NCBI RefSeq assembly: GCF_015680405.1
Contig: NZ_JADLJS010000004.1
Location: 62,001 to 126,000, forward strand
Reading direction: 5' to 3'
Origin: Pseudomonas pudica
GTDB lineage: Bacteria; Pseudomonadota; Gammaproteobacteria; Pseudomonadales; Pseudomonadaceae
DNA: 64,000 nt
The notes under the pieces were generated by a model, which made no database searches, had not been told where the DNA came from, and saw only the letters and a program-made list of their open reading frames with translations. Below, piece after piece: positions 9,272 to 18,276 of the stretch (positions within the stretch are counted from its first letter, which is position 1; each line of letters starts with the position of its first letter). A program made the position numbers and the translations under genes.

Positions 9272-10138
9272 TCAGTCGTCGGTAGCCTTGATCGACTTGG
9301 GCGACAAGCGCAGGCTGCGCAAGCTGCGCTTCACGCTCTTCAGGTGGTTGACCAGGCTCGGCCCGCGCGCCATGGCCACGCCCATGGCCAGCACGTCGAT
9401 CACCACCAGGTGGGCGATACGCGAAGTCAGCGGGGTGTAGATTTCGGTGTCTTCATGCACGTCGATCGCCAGGTTGACCGTCGACAGCTCCGCCAGCGGG
9501 GTCTGGCTGGGGCACAGGGTAATCAGGTTGGCGCCGCTCTCACGGACCAGGTTGGCAGTGATCAGCAGGTCCTTGGAACGGCCCGACTGGGAAATGCATA
9601 CCGCCACATCACCCGGCTTCAGGGTCACCGCCGACATCGCCTGCATGTGCGGGTCGGAATAGGCTGCCGCGCTGAGCAGCAGCCGGAAGAACTTGTGCTG
9701 GGCATCGGCCGCTACCGCACCGGAGGCGCCAAAGCCATAGAACTCCACGCGCTGCGCCTGGGCCATGGCGGTCACTGCCTGCTGCAGCGCCTGCGGGTCC
9801 AGGTGCTCGCGCACTTCCATAAGGGTGTGCAGCGTGGTGTCGAAGATCTTCAGGCTGTAGTCGGCGACCGAGTCGTCTTCATGGATAGCGAACTGGCCGA
9901 AACTGGCTCCCGCAGCCAGGCTTTGCGCCAGCTTCAGCTTCAGGTCCTGGAAGCCCGAGCAACCGATCGCGCGGCAGAAACGCACGATGGTCGGTTCGCT
10001 GATACCCACGCTGTGCGCCAGGTCGGCCATGGAGCTGTGCATGACGGCAGCCGGGTCGAGCAGCACGTGGTCGGCTACTTTGAGTTCCGATTTGCGCAGC
10101 AGGTGGCGCGATTGGGCGATATGTTGCAACAGATTCAC
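9272..10138 (-). CDS. RpiR/HexR-family transcriptional regulator
   Basis: The 288-residue protein has an N-terminal RpiR helix-turn-helix (about 1-77; SMADLAHSVGISEPTIVRFCRA) and a C-terminal SIS sugar-phosphate-binding domain (about 125-260; EFYGFGASGAVAADAQHKFF). In Pseudomonas HexR represses glucose genes and releases DNA on binding 2-keto-3-deoxy-6-phosphogluconate. This protein diverges from a zwf gene with a HexR-type operator between them, so it is a HexR homologue. P. putida carries another HexR beside edd/zwf elsewhere, so I do not assign the symbol. Confidence 0.9.
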   Translation of the reverse strand: MNLLQHIAQSRHLLRKSELKVADHVLLDPAAVMHSSMADLAHSVGISEPTIVRFCRAIGCSGFQDLKLKLAQSLAAGASFGQFAIHEDDSVADYSLKIFDTTLHTLMEVREHLDPQALQQAVTAMAQAQRVEFYGFGASGAVAADAQHKFFRLLLSAAAYSDPHMQAMSAVTLKPGDVAVCISQSGRSKDLLITANLVRESGANLITLCPSQTPLAELSTVNLAIDVHEDTEIYTPLTSRIAHLVVIDVLAMGVAMARGPSLVNHLKSVKRSLRSLRLSPKSIKATDD

Positions 10139-10182
10139 AGGCTGGACTCGGTTATGATCGGCTGGCCGGGTTGTAGCTTTCT

Positions 10183-10197
10183 TGTAGTTATACTACA
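10183..10197. promoter_or_regulatory. HexR-type operator
   Basis: TGTAGTTATACTACA is a perfect 6-bp inverted repeat with a 3-bp centre. It fits the HexR motif TGTARTWWWAYTACA described in gamma-proteobacteria. It lies between the divergent RpiR-type gene and zwf, 45 bp before the zwf start. A TTGTAG half site precedes it at 10171. Control of both genes is inferred. Confidence 0.85.
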
Positions 10198-10241
10198 TGG
10201 ACGCCAACCCGCCCAGTTAAACGAACGTGGAGAGTGGTGGT

Positions 10242-11684
10242 TTGACTATTCCTTGCGACATTCTGGTCTTCGGCGGCACCGGCGATCTGGCCCTGCACAA
10301 ATTGCTTCCGGCGCTCTACCACCTGTTTCGCGAGGCCCGTTTGAACAACGCCGTGCGGATCATCGCGCTGGCACGACGCAACTTGCCACGTAACGATTAT
10401 CTCAAGCTTGCCGAGCGCCATTGCCGGGCACAGATTGCCCGCAACGACTTCGACGAAGAGGTCTGGCAGCGGTTTTCAGCACGAGTCGACTATTTCGCCA
10501 TGGATGCTTCGCAAAGCGCCGATTTCGGCCGCCTGGCGCGCTACCTGGGCGAGCCCGGCGGCTTGACGCGCATCTTCTACCTGGCCACCGCTCCCAACCT
10601 GTTCGTGCCTATTGCCAAGCACCTGCATAACGCCGGCCTGGCCGACGCCGAAGCGCGCATCGTGCTGGAAAAGCCGATCGGCCACTCGCTGGAATCGGCT
10701 ACCGCCATCAACGAAGCGATTGGCGCAGTGCTGGAGGAAAACCAGGTATTTCGCATCGACCACTACCTGGGCAAGGAAACCGTGCAGAACCTCATGGCCC
10801 TGCGTTTTGCCAACGCCCTGCTGGAGCCGGTGTGGCGCAACAACCAGGTCGACCACGTGCAGATCAGCGTATGCGAGACCTTGGGGGTAGAGAACCGCGG
10901 CGCCTACTACGACCGCGCCGGGGCGACCCGCGACATGCTGCAGAACCACTTGCTACAGCTGCTATGCCTGGTGGCCATGGAGCCCCCCGCGCAGTTTGAA
11001 GCCGAAGCGGTGCGTGACGAGAAGGTGAAGATTCTGCGGGCTCTCAAGCCCATCACTGGCCAGGATGTGCAGGACAAGACCGTACGCGGCCAGTATGGCG
11101 CCGGGCGCATCGGCGGCCAGGAAGTGCCGGCCTATTATTTCGAAAAGGACGTCGACAACGACAGTGACACCGAGACCTTCATCGCCATCGAGGCGCACAT
11201 CGACAATTGGCGCTGGGCGGGCGTGCCCTTCTACCTGCGTACGGGCAAGCGCATGGCACGGCGCTCATCGCAGATCGTCATCCAGTTCAGGCCGGTGCCC
11301 CACGAGCTGTTCAACGGTGGCCAGGTCAACCAGCTGCTGATCCAGTTGCAACCGGACGAACGCATCAGCCTGCGCATGATGACCAAGAGCCCGGGCAAGG
11401 GCATGCGCCTGGAACCTGTGGACCTGGATCTGAACCTGGCCCAGGTGTTCAGCCAGACCCGCCGCTGGGACGCCTACGAGCGCCTGCTGCTGGATGTACT
11501 GGAGGGCGACTCGACGCTGTTCATGCGCCGCGATGAAGTGGAAGCGGCCTGGGCCTGGATCGACCCGATCATCAAGGGCTGTGAAGAGCACTTCCAGGCA
11601 CCGCGCCCGTACCCGGCAGGCAGTAACGGGCCGGAGCAAGCCAACAGCCTGCTGGCCAGGCACGGCAGGCACTGGCATAGCTGA
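10242..11684 (+). CDS. zwf: Glucose-6-phosphate 1-dehydrogenase
   Basis: The 480-residue enzyme oxidises glucose 6-phosphate to 6-phosphogluconolactone with NAD(P)+, feeding the Entner-Doudoroff and pentose phosphate routes. FGGTGDLALHK near the N-terminus is the coenzyme-binding loop, and RIDHYLGKETVQNLMALRF is the family's active-site signature. I chose the TTG at 10242 because GGAGA lies 8-9 bases upstream and the protein then begins MTIPCDILVFGG. A GTG at 10227 would add five residues. No pgl or eda follows, unlike the main glucose operon, so this is likely a second zwf isozyme. A long hairpin follows the stop codon. Confidence 0.94.
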   Translation: MTIPCDILVFGGTGDLALHKLLPALYHLFREARLNNAVRIIALARRNLPRNDYLKLAERHCRAQIARNDFDEEVWQRFSARVDYFAMDASQSADFGRLARYLGEPGGLTRIFYLATAPNLFVPIAKHLHNAGLADAEARIVLEKPIGHSLESATAINEAIGAVLEENQVFRIDHYLGKETVQNLMALRFANALLEPVWRNNQVDHVQISVCETLGVENRGAYYDRAGATRDMLQNHLLQLLCLVAMEPPAQFEAEAVRDEKVKILRALKPITGQDVQDKTVRGQYGAGRIGGQEVPAYYFEKDVDNDSDTETFIAIEAHIDNWRWAGVPFYLRTGKRMARRSSQIVIQFRPVPHELFNGGQVNQLLIQLQPDERISLRMMTKSPGKGMRLEPVDLDLNLAQVFSQTRRWDAYERLLLDVLEGDSTLFMRRDEVEAAWAWIDPIIKGCEEHFQAPRPYPAGSNGPEQANSLLARHGRHWHS

Positions 11685-11719
11685 AGCACTGCCCTGCTCC
11701 CGTGTCAGGCGAAAGGGCA

Positions 11720-11751
11720 GAAAGTAGCCCCAGCGCGCTGGCGCTACTTTC
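11720..11751. terminator. Hairpin after zwf
   Basis: GAAAGTAGC (11720-11728) pairs with GCTACTTTC (11743-11751), with CAGCGCGCTG nested between. There is no T run, so it may be a terminator or an mRNA-stabilising hairpin. Confidence 0.6.
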
Positions 11752-11772
11752 AACCCTAGACAGGAGCAGACA

Positions 11773-12087
11773 ATGGCTACTATCACCAACCTCGTTGCAA
11801 TCAACGACATCGCCCACGGCAAGCAGGTTTTCAGGGTTCATGGCACGGTTACGGTCGCCTCCCCGGCCATCGAACCGGTACTGGTCGAGCCCAAGGTGCG
11901 CCACAGGGGTGGCTGGGAAGTGCTGGAGCTTCAACTGCTGGATAGCGGCGCAATCACACCGCAGGTGCTGACGGAAAAAACCGTGGTCTTCGAACGTGCA
12001 GGCGGCACTGGCTGGAAAACCGTGGAGATAATCCATGCCGACAGTTCGCAGCGCTGCGAAATTCGCACCATCGAGGCGATTGACTGA
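11773..12087 (+). CDS. Conserved-looking hypothetical protein, 104 residues
   Basis: I do not recognise this protein. It starts MATITNLVAINDIAHGKQVF, has alternating beta-strand-like segments (VFRVHGTVTVAS, WEVLELQLLD, WKTVEIIHAD) and no signal peptide, membrane segment or cysteine motif apart from one Cys near the end. AGGAG stands 7 bases before the ATG, and base composition matches its neighbours. It lies between zwf and uvrD on the same strand, separated from zwf by a hairpin, and is probably transcribed alone. Confidence 0.65.
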   Translation: MATITNLVAINDIAHGKQVFRVHGTVTVASPAIEPVLVEPKVRHRGGWEVLELQLLDSGAITPQVLTEKTVVFERAGGTGWKTVEIIHADSSQRCEIRTIEAID

Positions 12088-12217
12088 GCCGCTGCCGGCC
12101 AGGTCGCCCGAGCGGTGGCCTGGCACCTGCCATCAGCTCGATGAACGGGCATGCGGCAGGTGAATATTTATACAGTGGAGGTTTGCCCCATTTCCTGCCG
12201 CGCCCTAGAATGGCCCG

Positions 12218-14404
12218 ATGCGCACAGACGACCTCTCCCTCCTGCTGAATTCCCTCAACGATGCCCAACGCCAGGCCGTAGCGGCCACGCTCGGGCGTCA
12301 ACTGGTGCTTGCTGGCGCCGGTTCCGGTAAAACCCGCGTGCTGGTGCACCGCATTGCCTGGTTGATCCAGGTGGAGCAGGCATCGCCGCACTCGATCCTG
12401 TCGGTGACCTTCACCAACAAGGCTGCGGCAGAAATGCGCCAGCGGATCGAGCAACTGCTGGGCATCAACCCGGCAGGCATGTGGGTCGGCACCTTCCACG
12501 GCCTGGCCCATCGCCTGCTGCGGGCCCACTGGCAGGAAGCACGGCTGGTGCAGAACTTCCAGATCCTCGACAGCGACGACCAGCAGCGCCTGATCAAACG
12601 GGTGATGCGCGAGCTGGGCCTGGACGAGCAGAAATGGCCGGCACGCCAGGCCCAGTGGTTCATCAACGGGCAGAAGGACGAAGGCCTGCGCCCACAGCAT
12701 ATCCAGGCCGGGGGCGACCTGTTCCTGTCGACCATGCGCGACGTCTATACCGCCTACGAGCAAGCCTGCGAGCGCGCCGGGGTCATCGACTTCTCCGAGC
12801 TGCTGCTGCGCGGCCTGGACCTGTGGCGCGACCATCCGGGCCTGCTGGAGCACTACCAACGGCGCTTCCGCCACGTGCTGGTGGACGAGTTCCAGGATAC
12901 CAACGCCGTGCAGTACGCCTGGCTGCGCCTGCTGGCGCGCGGCGGTGACAGCCTGATGGCGGTGGGCGATGACGACCAGTCGATCTACGGCTGGCGCGGT
13001 GCCAAGATCGAGAACATTCACCAGTACACTGCCGACTTCCCCGACGCCGAAATGATCCGCCTGGAGCAGAATTACCGCTCCACCGGCGGCATCCTCAAGG
13101 CTGCAAATGCGCTGATCGCCAATAACAGCGGGCGCCTGGGCAAAGAGCTGTGGACCGACATGGGTGAAGGCGAACCGCTGACCCTGTATGCGGCCTACAA
13201 CGAGCATGACGAAGCGCGCTACGTGGTAGAAACCATCGAGAGCCTGGTCAAGCAGGGCAATGCACGCAACGAGATCGCCATTCTGTACCGTTCCAACGCC
13301 CAGTCACGGGTGCTGGAAGAAGCACTGCTGCGCGAACGCATCCCCTACCGCATCTACGGTGGCCAGCGCTTCTTCGAGCGCGCGGAAATCAAGAACGCCA
13401 TGGCTTACCTGCGGCTGATCGAAGGCCGTGGCAACGATGCCGCCCTGGAGCGGGTGATCAATGTGCCGCCACGTGGCATTGGCGAAAAAACCGTCGAAGC
13501 CATCCGCGAGCACGCCCGCCACAGCCAGCTGTCGATGTGGGAGGCCATGTGCCAGCTGCTCGCCGCCAAAGCCCTGAAAGGCCGCGCCGCCAGTGCCCTG
13601 GGTGCGTTCATCGAGCTGATCGAGGGGTTGGCTGCCAAGGTCGTGGACATGCCACTGCATACCATGACCCAGACCACCATCGAGCAGTCCGGGCTGATCA
13701 TCTATCACCAGGAAGAAAAAGGTGAGAAGGGCCAGGCACGGGTAGAAAACCTTGAGGAACTGGTCAGCGCAGCGCGCAACTTCGAGTCCACCGACGAAGA
13801 CGCCGACCTCTCGCCACTCTCGGCATTCCTCGGCCACGCCTCGCTCGAGGCAGGCGATGCCCAAGCCGACGAGCATGAGGACAGCGTCCAACTGATGACC
13901 TTGCACAGCGCCAAGGGCCTGGAGTTCCCGTATGTGTTCCTGGTGGGTATGGAAGAAGGCCTGTTCCCGCACAAGATGAGCCTGGAAGAGCCTGGCCGTT
14001 TGGAAGAGGAACGCCGCCTGGCTTATGTGGGCATCACCCGCGCCATGCGCCAGCTGGTCATGACCTACGCCGAAACGCGTCGCCTGTATGGCAGCGAGAC
14101 CTACAACAAGGTTTCACGTTTCGTACGCGAAATTCCGGCGGGCCTGGTTCAGGAAGTGCGCCTGTCCAACAGTGTCAGCCGCCCGTTCGGCGGTGCAAAG
14201 ACGGCCACGAACAGCAACCTGTTCGCAAATGCCAGCATTCCGCAGACCGCGTTCAACCTGGGCCAGCGTGTGCAGCATGCGGTATTCGGCGAAGGCGTGA
14301 TCCTCAACTTCGAGGGCTCCGGCGCCCAGGCGCGGGTGCAGGTGAATTTTGCCGAAGGCAGCAAGTGGCTGATGCTGGGGTATGCCAAGCTCGAGGCTAT
14401 CTAA
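12218..14404 (+). CDS. uvrD: DNA helicase II (UvrD)
   Basis: The 728-residue SF1A helicase unwinds DNA 3' to 5' in nucleotide excision and mismatch repair. All the UvrD motifs are present: GAGSGKTRVLVHRI (Walker A, about residue 33), FTNKAAAEM, VDEFQDTN (motif II), GDDDQSIYGWRGA (motif III), LMTLHSAKGLEFPYVFLVG (motif V) and VGITRAMRQL (motif VI). The C-terminus has the Tudor-like GQRVQHAVFGEGVILNFEG segment that contacts RNA polymerase in UvrD/PcrA. Length matches the family. Rep is excluded by the UvrD-type C-terminus. Confidence 0.96.
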   Translation: MRTDDLSLLLNSLNDAQRQAVAATLGRQLVLAGAGSGKTRVLVHRIAWLIQVEQASPHSILSVTFTNKAAAEMRQRIEQLLGINPAGMWVGTFHGLAHRLLRAHWQEARLVQNFQILDSDDQQRLIKRVMRELGLDEQKWPARQAQWFINGQKDEGLRPQHIQAGGDLFLSTMRDVYTAYEQACERAGVIDFSELLLRGLDLWRDHPGLLEHYQRRFRHVLVDEFQDTNAVQYAWLRLLARGGDSLMAVGDDDQSIYGWRGAKIENIHQYTADFPDAEMIRLEQNYRSTGGILKAANALIANNSGRLGKELWTDMGEGEPLTLYAAYNEHDEARYVVETIESLVKQGNARNEIAILYRSNAQSRVLEEALLRERIPYRIYGGQRFFERAEIKNAMAYLRLIEGRGNDAALERVINVPPRGIGEKTVEAIREHARHSQLSMWEAMCQLLAAKALKGRAASALGAFIELIEGLAAKVVDMPLHTMTQTTIEQSGLIIYHQEEKGEKGQARVENLEELVSAARNFESTDEDADLSPLSAFLGHASLEAGDAQADEHEDSVQLMTLHSAKGLEFPYVFLVGMEEGLFPHKMSLEEPGRLEEERRLAYVGITRAMRQLVMTYAETRRLYGSETYNKVSRFVREIPAGLVQEVRLSNSVSRPFGGAKTATNSNLFANASIPQTAFNLGQRVQHAVFGEGVILNFEGSGAQARVQVNFAEGSKWLMLGYAKLEAI

Positions 14405-14419
14405 AAGCCTGCGCAGGTC

Positions 14420-14539
14420 CTTGTAGGAGCGGCCTTGTGTCGCGATAGGGCCGCAAAGCGGCCCCACCATAGTGGCGTTGACGCTGATATCTTGGGGCTG
14501 CTTCGCAGCCCTTTCGTGACACAAGGCCGCTCCTACAAG
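14420..14539. repeat. REP-type inverted pair (TGTAGGAGCGGCC family)
   Basis: Arms at 14420-14445 and 14512-14539 are complementary (TGTAGGAGCGGCCTTGTGTC and its inverse). Between them are a GGGCCGCAAAGCGGCCC hairpin and a GGGGCTGCTTCGCAGCCC hairpin. The element fills the gap between uvrD and the Tim44-domain gene. Confidence 0.85.
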
Positions 14540-14659
14540 TCCGTCAAAAGCACGTTGTAACACTCAGGCAAAAGCTAGAAACATTATGTCGCTGGTCATG
14601 TGCCCGGGAACCTGTGCACCATGACGCGCGTGCAATCCACAACAGGGGATATCCCATTT

Positions 14660-15514
14660 ATGCAACGTTTTCTTAGCATCGCTCTGGCGCTCTGCGTCGG
14701 CCTGACGCTGAGCCTGGACGCCAACGCCAAGCGTTTTGGCGGCGGCAAGAGCTCGGGCTCCGCGCCTATTCACCAGACCCGCCAGGCCACGCCAACCACG
14801 CCTGCCGCCGCGCCGACCGCACCTGGCCGTGCCGCTCCGGCCGCCAGCGGTGCTTCGCGCTGGTTGGGCCCTCTGGCCGGCCTCGCCGCAGGCGGCCTGC
14901 TGGCTTCCATGTTCATGGGCGACGGTTTCGAAGGTTTCCAGATCATGGACTTCCTGATCGTGGCGCTCATCGCCTTCCTGGTGTTCCGCTTCATCGCAGC
15001 GCGCCGTCGCCAGCAGCAGCCACAAATGGCCATGCCGGGCCATGCGCCGATGCAGCGTGAAGCTCACGCACAGCCTGCCCAGCCATCGATCTTCGGTGGT
15101 TCGGCTGCACCTGCTGCCGCAGCCGCACCGGTGATCAACGCCCCGGCCTGGTTCAACGAGCAGAACTTCCTGGCTGCTGCCCGTAACCACTTCCAGGCGC
15201 TGCAGCAGCACTGGGACGCTAACGAGATGGACAAGATCGCCGAGTTCGTCACCCCTCAGATGCTCGAGTTCCTCAAGCGCGAGCGCGCTGAACTGGGTGA
15301 TGGCTTCCAGTCCACCTATATCGACAACCTCGAGGTGCAGCTGGACGGTGTCGACGACCGTGCCGACCGTACTGACGCCACCCTGACCTTCCGTGGCGTG
15401 TCGAAGAACTCGCGCTTCGACCAGGGCGAAGTGTTCAGCGAAAGCTGGCACATGGTCCGCGCCCAGGGCGAAAACCAGCCTTGGCTGGTGGCCGGTATCC
15501 GTCAAAACGGCTAA
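14660..15514 (+). CDS. Tim44-like domain membrane protein
   Basis: The 284-residue protein has a signal sequence (about 1-23, MQRFLSIALALCVGLTLSLD, then ANA-K), a low-complexity Pro/Ala segment and two membrane stretches at about 70-110 (WLGPLAGLAAGGLLASMFMG and FLIVALIAFLVFRFIAARR). The C-terminal Tim44/TIM44-related domain (about 155-284) starts AWFNEQNFLAAARNHFQALQQ. The family is widespread in proteobacteria near the inner membrane, but its role is not established. I chose the ATG at 14660 because the longer frame adds a non-signal stretch and AGGGG lies upstream of 14660. An intrinsic terminator follows. Confidence 0.85.
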   Translation: MQRFLSIALALCVGLTLSLDANAKRFGGGKSSGSAPIHQTRQATPTTPAAAPTAPGRAAPAASGASRWLGPLAGLAAGGLLASMFMGDGFEGFQIMDFLIVALIAFLVFRFIAARRRQQQPQMAMPGHAPMQREAHAQPAQPSIFGGSAAPAAAAAPVINAPAWFNEQNFLAAARNHFQALQQHWDANEMDKIAEFVTPQMLEFLKRERAELGDGFQSTYIDNLEVQLDGVDDRADRTDATLTFRGVSKNSRFDQGEVFSESWHMVRAQGENQPWLVAGIRQNG

Positions 15515-15530
15515 CCGCTGCGTGCTGCAC

Positions 15531-15561
15531 AAAAAACCCCGGGCCTGCCCCGGGGTTTTTG
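15531..15561 (+). terminator. Intrinsic terminator
   Basis: CCCCGGGCCTGCCCCGGGG is flanked by an A run before and a T run after, 17 bp past the Tim44-domain stop codon. Confidence 0.9.
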
Positions 15562-15628
15562 CTTTTGCCAGAGTGGCCTACTAGGGTATAACGCGCAGCG
15601 TTGTCATCTAGGTCAGAGGAAGTGAACC

Positions 15629-16036
15629 GTGGAAGAAGTGATCGAGCAACTCCGTGAAGCCAATGAGCCAGTGCCGGTGCCCCTTGAGCTTCCCGATGAG
15701 GACCAGCTGGTCGAGATCGAAGAAGAGCTGTTCATCAACATTCCGTTCGTGTTCAAAGAGTTCCTGCTGACCGTCAGTGACGTGGTTTATGGCTCACTGG
15801 AGCCGGTGACCGTTACCGACCCACAGTCGCATACCTACCTGCCAGAAGTCGCCGCCAACGCCTGGGATGCCGGCGTACCACGTGACCTGATTCCACTATG
15901 CCAGGACGGCGACAACTACTACTGCGTCGAAGAGGATGGCACCGTGGTGCTGTGGGATGCCGAAGAGCAAATCGTCGGTGAAGACAGCTGGGAATCGGTG
16001 TGGCACTGGGCGCGGGATGTCTGGTTGGAGAGCTGA
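15629..16036 (+). CDS. SMI1/KNR4 family protein
   Basis: The 135-residue acidic protein matches the SMI1/KNR4 (SUKH) fold pattern: LPDEDQLVEIEEELFINIPFVFKEFLL near the N-terminus, then DLIPLCQDGDNYYCVEEDGTVVLWD, then WESVWHWARDVWLES. Many SUKH proteins are immunity proteins, but this one stands alone in a core region with no toxin gene beside it, so a housekeeping role is as likely. The start is GTG at 15629, with AGAGGAAG six bases upstream. A REP palindrome follows the gene. Confidence 0.82.
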   Translation: MEEVIEQLREANEPVPVPLELPDEDQLVEIEEELFINIPFVFKEFLLTVSDVVYGSLEPVTVTDPQSHTYLPEVAANAWDAGVPRDLIPLCQDGDNYYCVEEDGTVVLWDAEEQIVGEDSWESVWHWARDVWLES

Positions 16037-16061
16037 TTTCGATCTCTGATCTGGTGCTGCT

Positions 16062-16105
16062 TGTGCCGGCCTCTTCGCGGGTTTACCTGCGTAGAGGCCG
16101 GCACA
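16062..16105. repeat. REP palindrome (GCCGGCCTCTTCGCGGG family)
   Basis: The arms TGTGCCGGCCTCTTCGC and its near-complement flank a GGTTTACC centre. It lies 25 bp after the SMI1 gene and downstream of the convergent antiporter gene. Confidence 0.85.
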
Positions 16106-16233
16106 GAAATGGGAATTTATGGCCTAATGCCACTGGTATAGTTAAGATCGCCAGGCTTTCTGCGCATGACGACATCGCTACCGCTCCATCCCCTCGGACG
16201 ACGGTGAAATCTTGCGCAGGGAGCATTGCCCCT

Positions 16234-17994
16234 TCAGTGCGTATTCTCGCGGCTGTTCTCCAGCGTCTCCAGCAAGGCAATCTGCATGCGCGTATGCACG
16301 CGGATAAACCAGCGCCACAGCAAGGCCACCACCACCGCAGCCACCACGGCAATCACCAACAGCAGCTCGCTGGTCGGCAGAATGCTCGCCGACAGCGCCG
16401 ACAGCAGCAGGAAAATTACCAGCAGCGACAAAAGCGGGATTACCTCGGCAATCACACGGCGCACCCGCTGGGTATGCCGCCCGGCCGTTTCCGGCTTGAC
16501 GCCCATCTCTGCCAGTAGCATCGACAGCGCCTTGAGCTTGCGATAGGCAGCAATCAGGAATGGCAACGACAGCAATAACGCTGCGCCCCAGATCAGTGCT
16601 TTCTGTTGGCTGGCATCGCTGACCCACTCGCTGAGCCAGTTACCGATACGCCCGGCGAAATAGCCACCACTGAAGAAGATGGCGATCACCAGCGCCAGGT
16701 TCACCCCAACCTGCAACAGGATGCGCCGGATCATCGCCGCGAGCATGGCGCCCTCGCCCTGCGGCTGGATGCTGCGCAACCATTCGCCATACAACGACAG
16801 CACCCGCGCCAGACGGCTGGGCACTACCTTGCCCAGCTTGAGCGACAGCGGGTCGGCGGCACGGATCAGGTAGGGTGTCAGCAGCGTGGTGATTGCGGAT
16901 ACAGCCACCGCCACCGGGTAGAGGAAGTCGCTGGTCACCTGCAGGGTCATGCCCAGCGCGGCGATGATGAAGGAAAACTCGCCAATCTGCGAAAGCCCCA
17001 TGCCCACTCGCAGCGATGTACGCCCGTCATTGCCGGCAATGAACGCGCCCATACCGCACGAGAGCATCTTGCCCATCACCACCGCCAGGGTAATGACCAC
17101 GATCGGCCAGGCATAGTCGATCAGCACCTGGGGGTCGATCATCAGGCCGATGGCGACGAAGAAGATGGCGCTGAACAGGTCGCGTACCGGTTCGATCAGG
17201 CTCTCGATCTTCAGCAACTGGCGCGACTCGGCCATGATCGCGCCAATCAGGAAGGCGCCAAGCACCATGCTGTACTCGAGCTTCACCACCAGCAGGCAGA
17301 AGCCGAAGCACAGGCCCAATACGGTTATCAGCAGCATCTCGTTGCTTTCGAACTTGGCCACGTAGGCCAGCAGCCGCGGCACCAACAGGATGCCGACGAC
17401 CAGCGCGACGATCATGAACAGCGACAGCTTGCCGACAGTGGAGAACACCTCGCCCGAGCTGACCGTACCGCTGACGGCGATGCCCGACAGCAGGGCAATG
17501 ATGCCGATACCGAGGATGTCCTCGACGATCAGCACGCCGAATATCAGCTGGGCGAAACGCTCGTTCTTCATTTTAAGGTCATTGAGCGCCTTGACGATGA
17601 TGGTGGTCGAGGAAATCGCCAGGATGGCGCCGAGGAACAGCGAATCCATGGTGTTCCAGCCGAACCAGCGGCCAATCTCGAAGCCGATCCAGATCATCAG
17701 CACGATTTCCAGAAACGCCGCGATGAACGCCGTGGCGCCTACCTTGAACAGCTTGCGCAGGCTGAATTCGAGCCCCAGGCAGAACATCAGGAAAATCACC
17801 CCCAGCTCGGCGAGGGTCTTGATGGTGTCTTCGTCGTGGATCAGGCCGAACGGTGGAGTGTGCGGGCCGATGATGAAGCCGGCGACGATGTAGCCCAGCA
17901 CCACAGGCTGCTTGAGGCGGTGAAAGAGAATGGTGACCACGCCAGCAACCAGCATGATGACTGCCAGGTCCTGGATAAAGCTGATGGCATGCAT
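16234..17994 (-). CDS. CPA2-family cation:proton antiporter (KefB/YbaL-like, without TrkA-N domain)
   Basis: The 586-residue inner-membrane protein has about 12 hydrophobic segments in the Na_H_exchanger fold. VLGYIVAGFIIGPHTPPFG, LGVIFLMFCLGLEFSL and VEDILGIGIIALL are typical of KefB/KefC/YbaL antiporters. The TrkA-N nucleotide-binding domain of Kef proteins is not present. The C-terminus adds further membrane helices (about 450-575) ending in a short charged tail. I chose the ATG at 17994, which has AGGAG nine bases upstream; the longer frame would add 38 mostly polar residues. The transported ion, K+ or Na+, cannot be told. Confidence 0.87.
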   Translation of the reverse strand: MHAISFIQDLAVIMLVAGVVTILFHRLKQPVVLGYIVAGFIIGPHTPPFGLIHDEDTIKTLAELGVIFLMFCLGLEFSLRKLFKVGATAFIAAFLEIVLMIWIGFEIGRWFGWNTMDSLFLGAILAISSTTIIVKALNDLKMKNERFAQLIFGVLIVEDILGIGIIALLSGIAVSGTVSSGEVFSTVGKLSLFMIVALVVGILLVPRLLAYVAKFESNEMLLITVLGLCFGFCLLVVKLEYSMVLGAFLIGAIMAESRQLLKIESLIEPVRDLFSAIFFVAIGLMIDPQVLIDYAWPIVVITLAVVMGKMLSCGMGAFIAGNDGRTSLRVGMGLSQIGEFSFIIAALGMTLQVTSDFLYPVAVAVSAITTLLTPYLIRAADPLSLKLGKVVPSRLARVLSLYGEWLRSIQPQGEGAMLAAMIRRILLQVGVNLALVIAIFFSGGYFAGRIGNWLSEWVSDASQQKALIWGAALLLSLPFLIAAYRKLKALSMLLAEMGVKPETAGRHTQRVRRVIAEVIPLLSLLVIFLLLSALSASILPTSELLLVIAVVAAVVVALLWRWFIRVHTRMQIALLETLENSRENTH

Positions 17995-18276
17995 GGCGTG
18001 ATACTCCTTTTCTCGTCCGTTGCCGGGTGCCTGGGCAGACCGCTCCTCCGCCAAGGCAACCCTGAGCGAGCAGCAAGTACATACTGTTTTAATGCAGGAA
18101 AAGCCCATGTTGCATGGGTGTAGTCAGGTTAACATCGCACCCCGCCGCAAAAAGGCGGTGCAATATGCAGAAACAGATCGGCTGGAAAAGCGCCGGTGAT
18201 GGCATGATCGGCGTGACGATGGAGCGTCAGCCAACGTCCCGTACCAGGAAGGCAAATTCAAAAGAGGGGAACAGAA

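Noticed and set aside
12481..12948. Alternative-frame protein inside uvrD
   Set aside because: Arg/Pro/Ala-rich frameshift reading of uvrD without a start signal.
15629..16036. SMI1/KNR4 protein as an immunity gene of a toxin system
   Set aside because: No toxin, secretion or recombination genes lie beside it; the locus looks like stable core.
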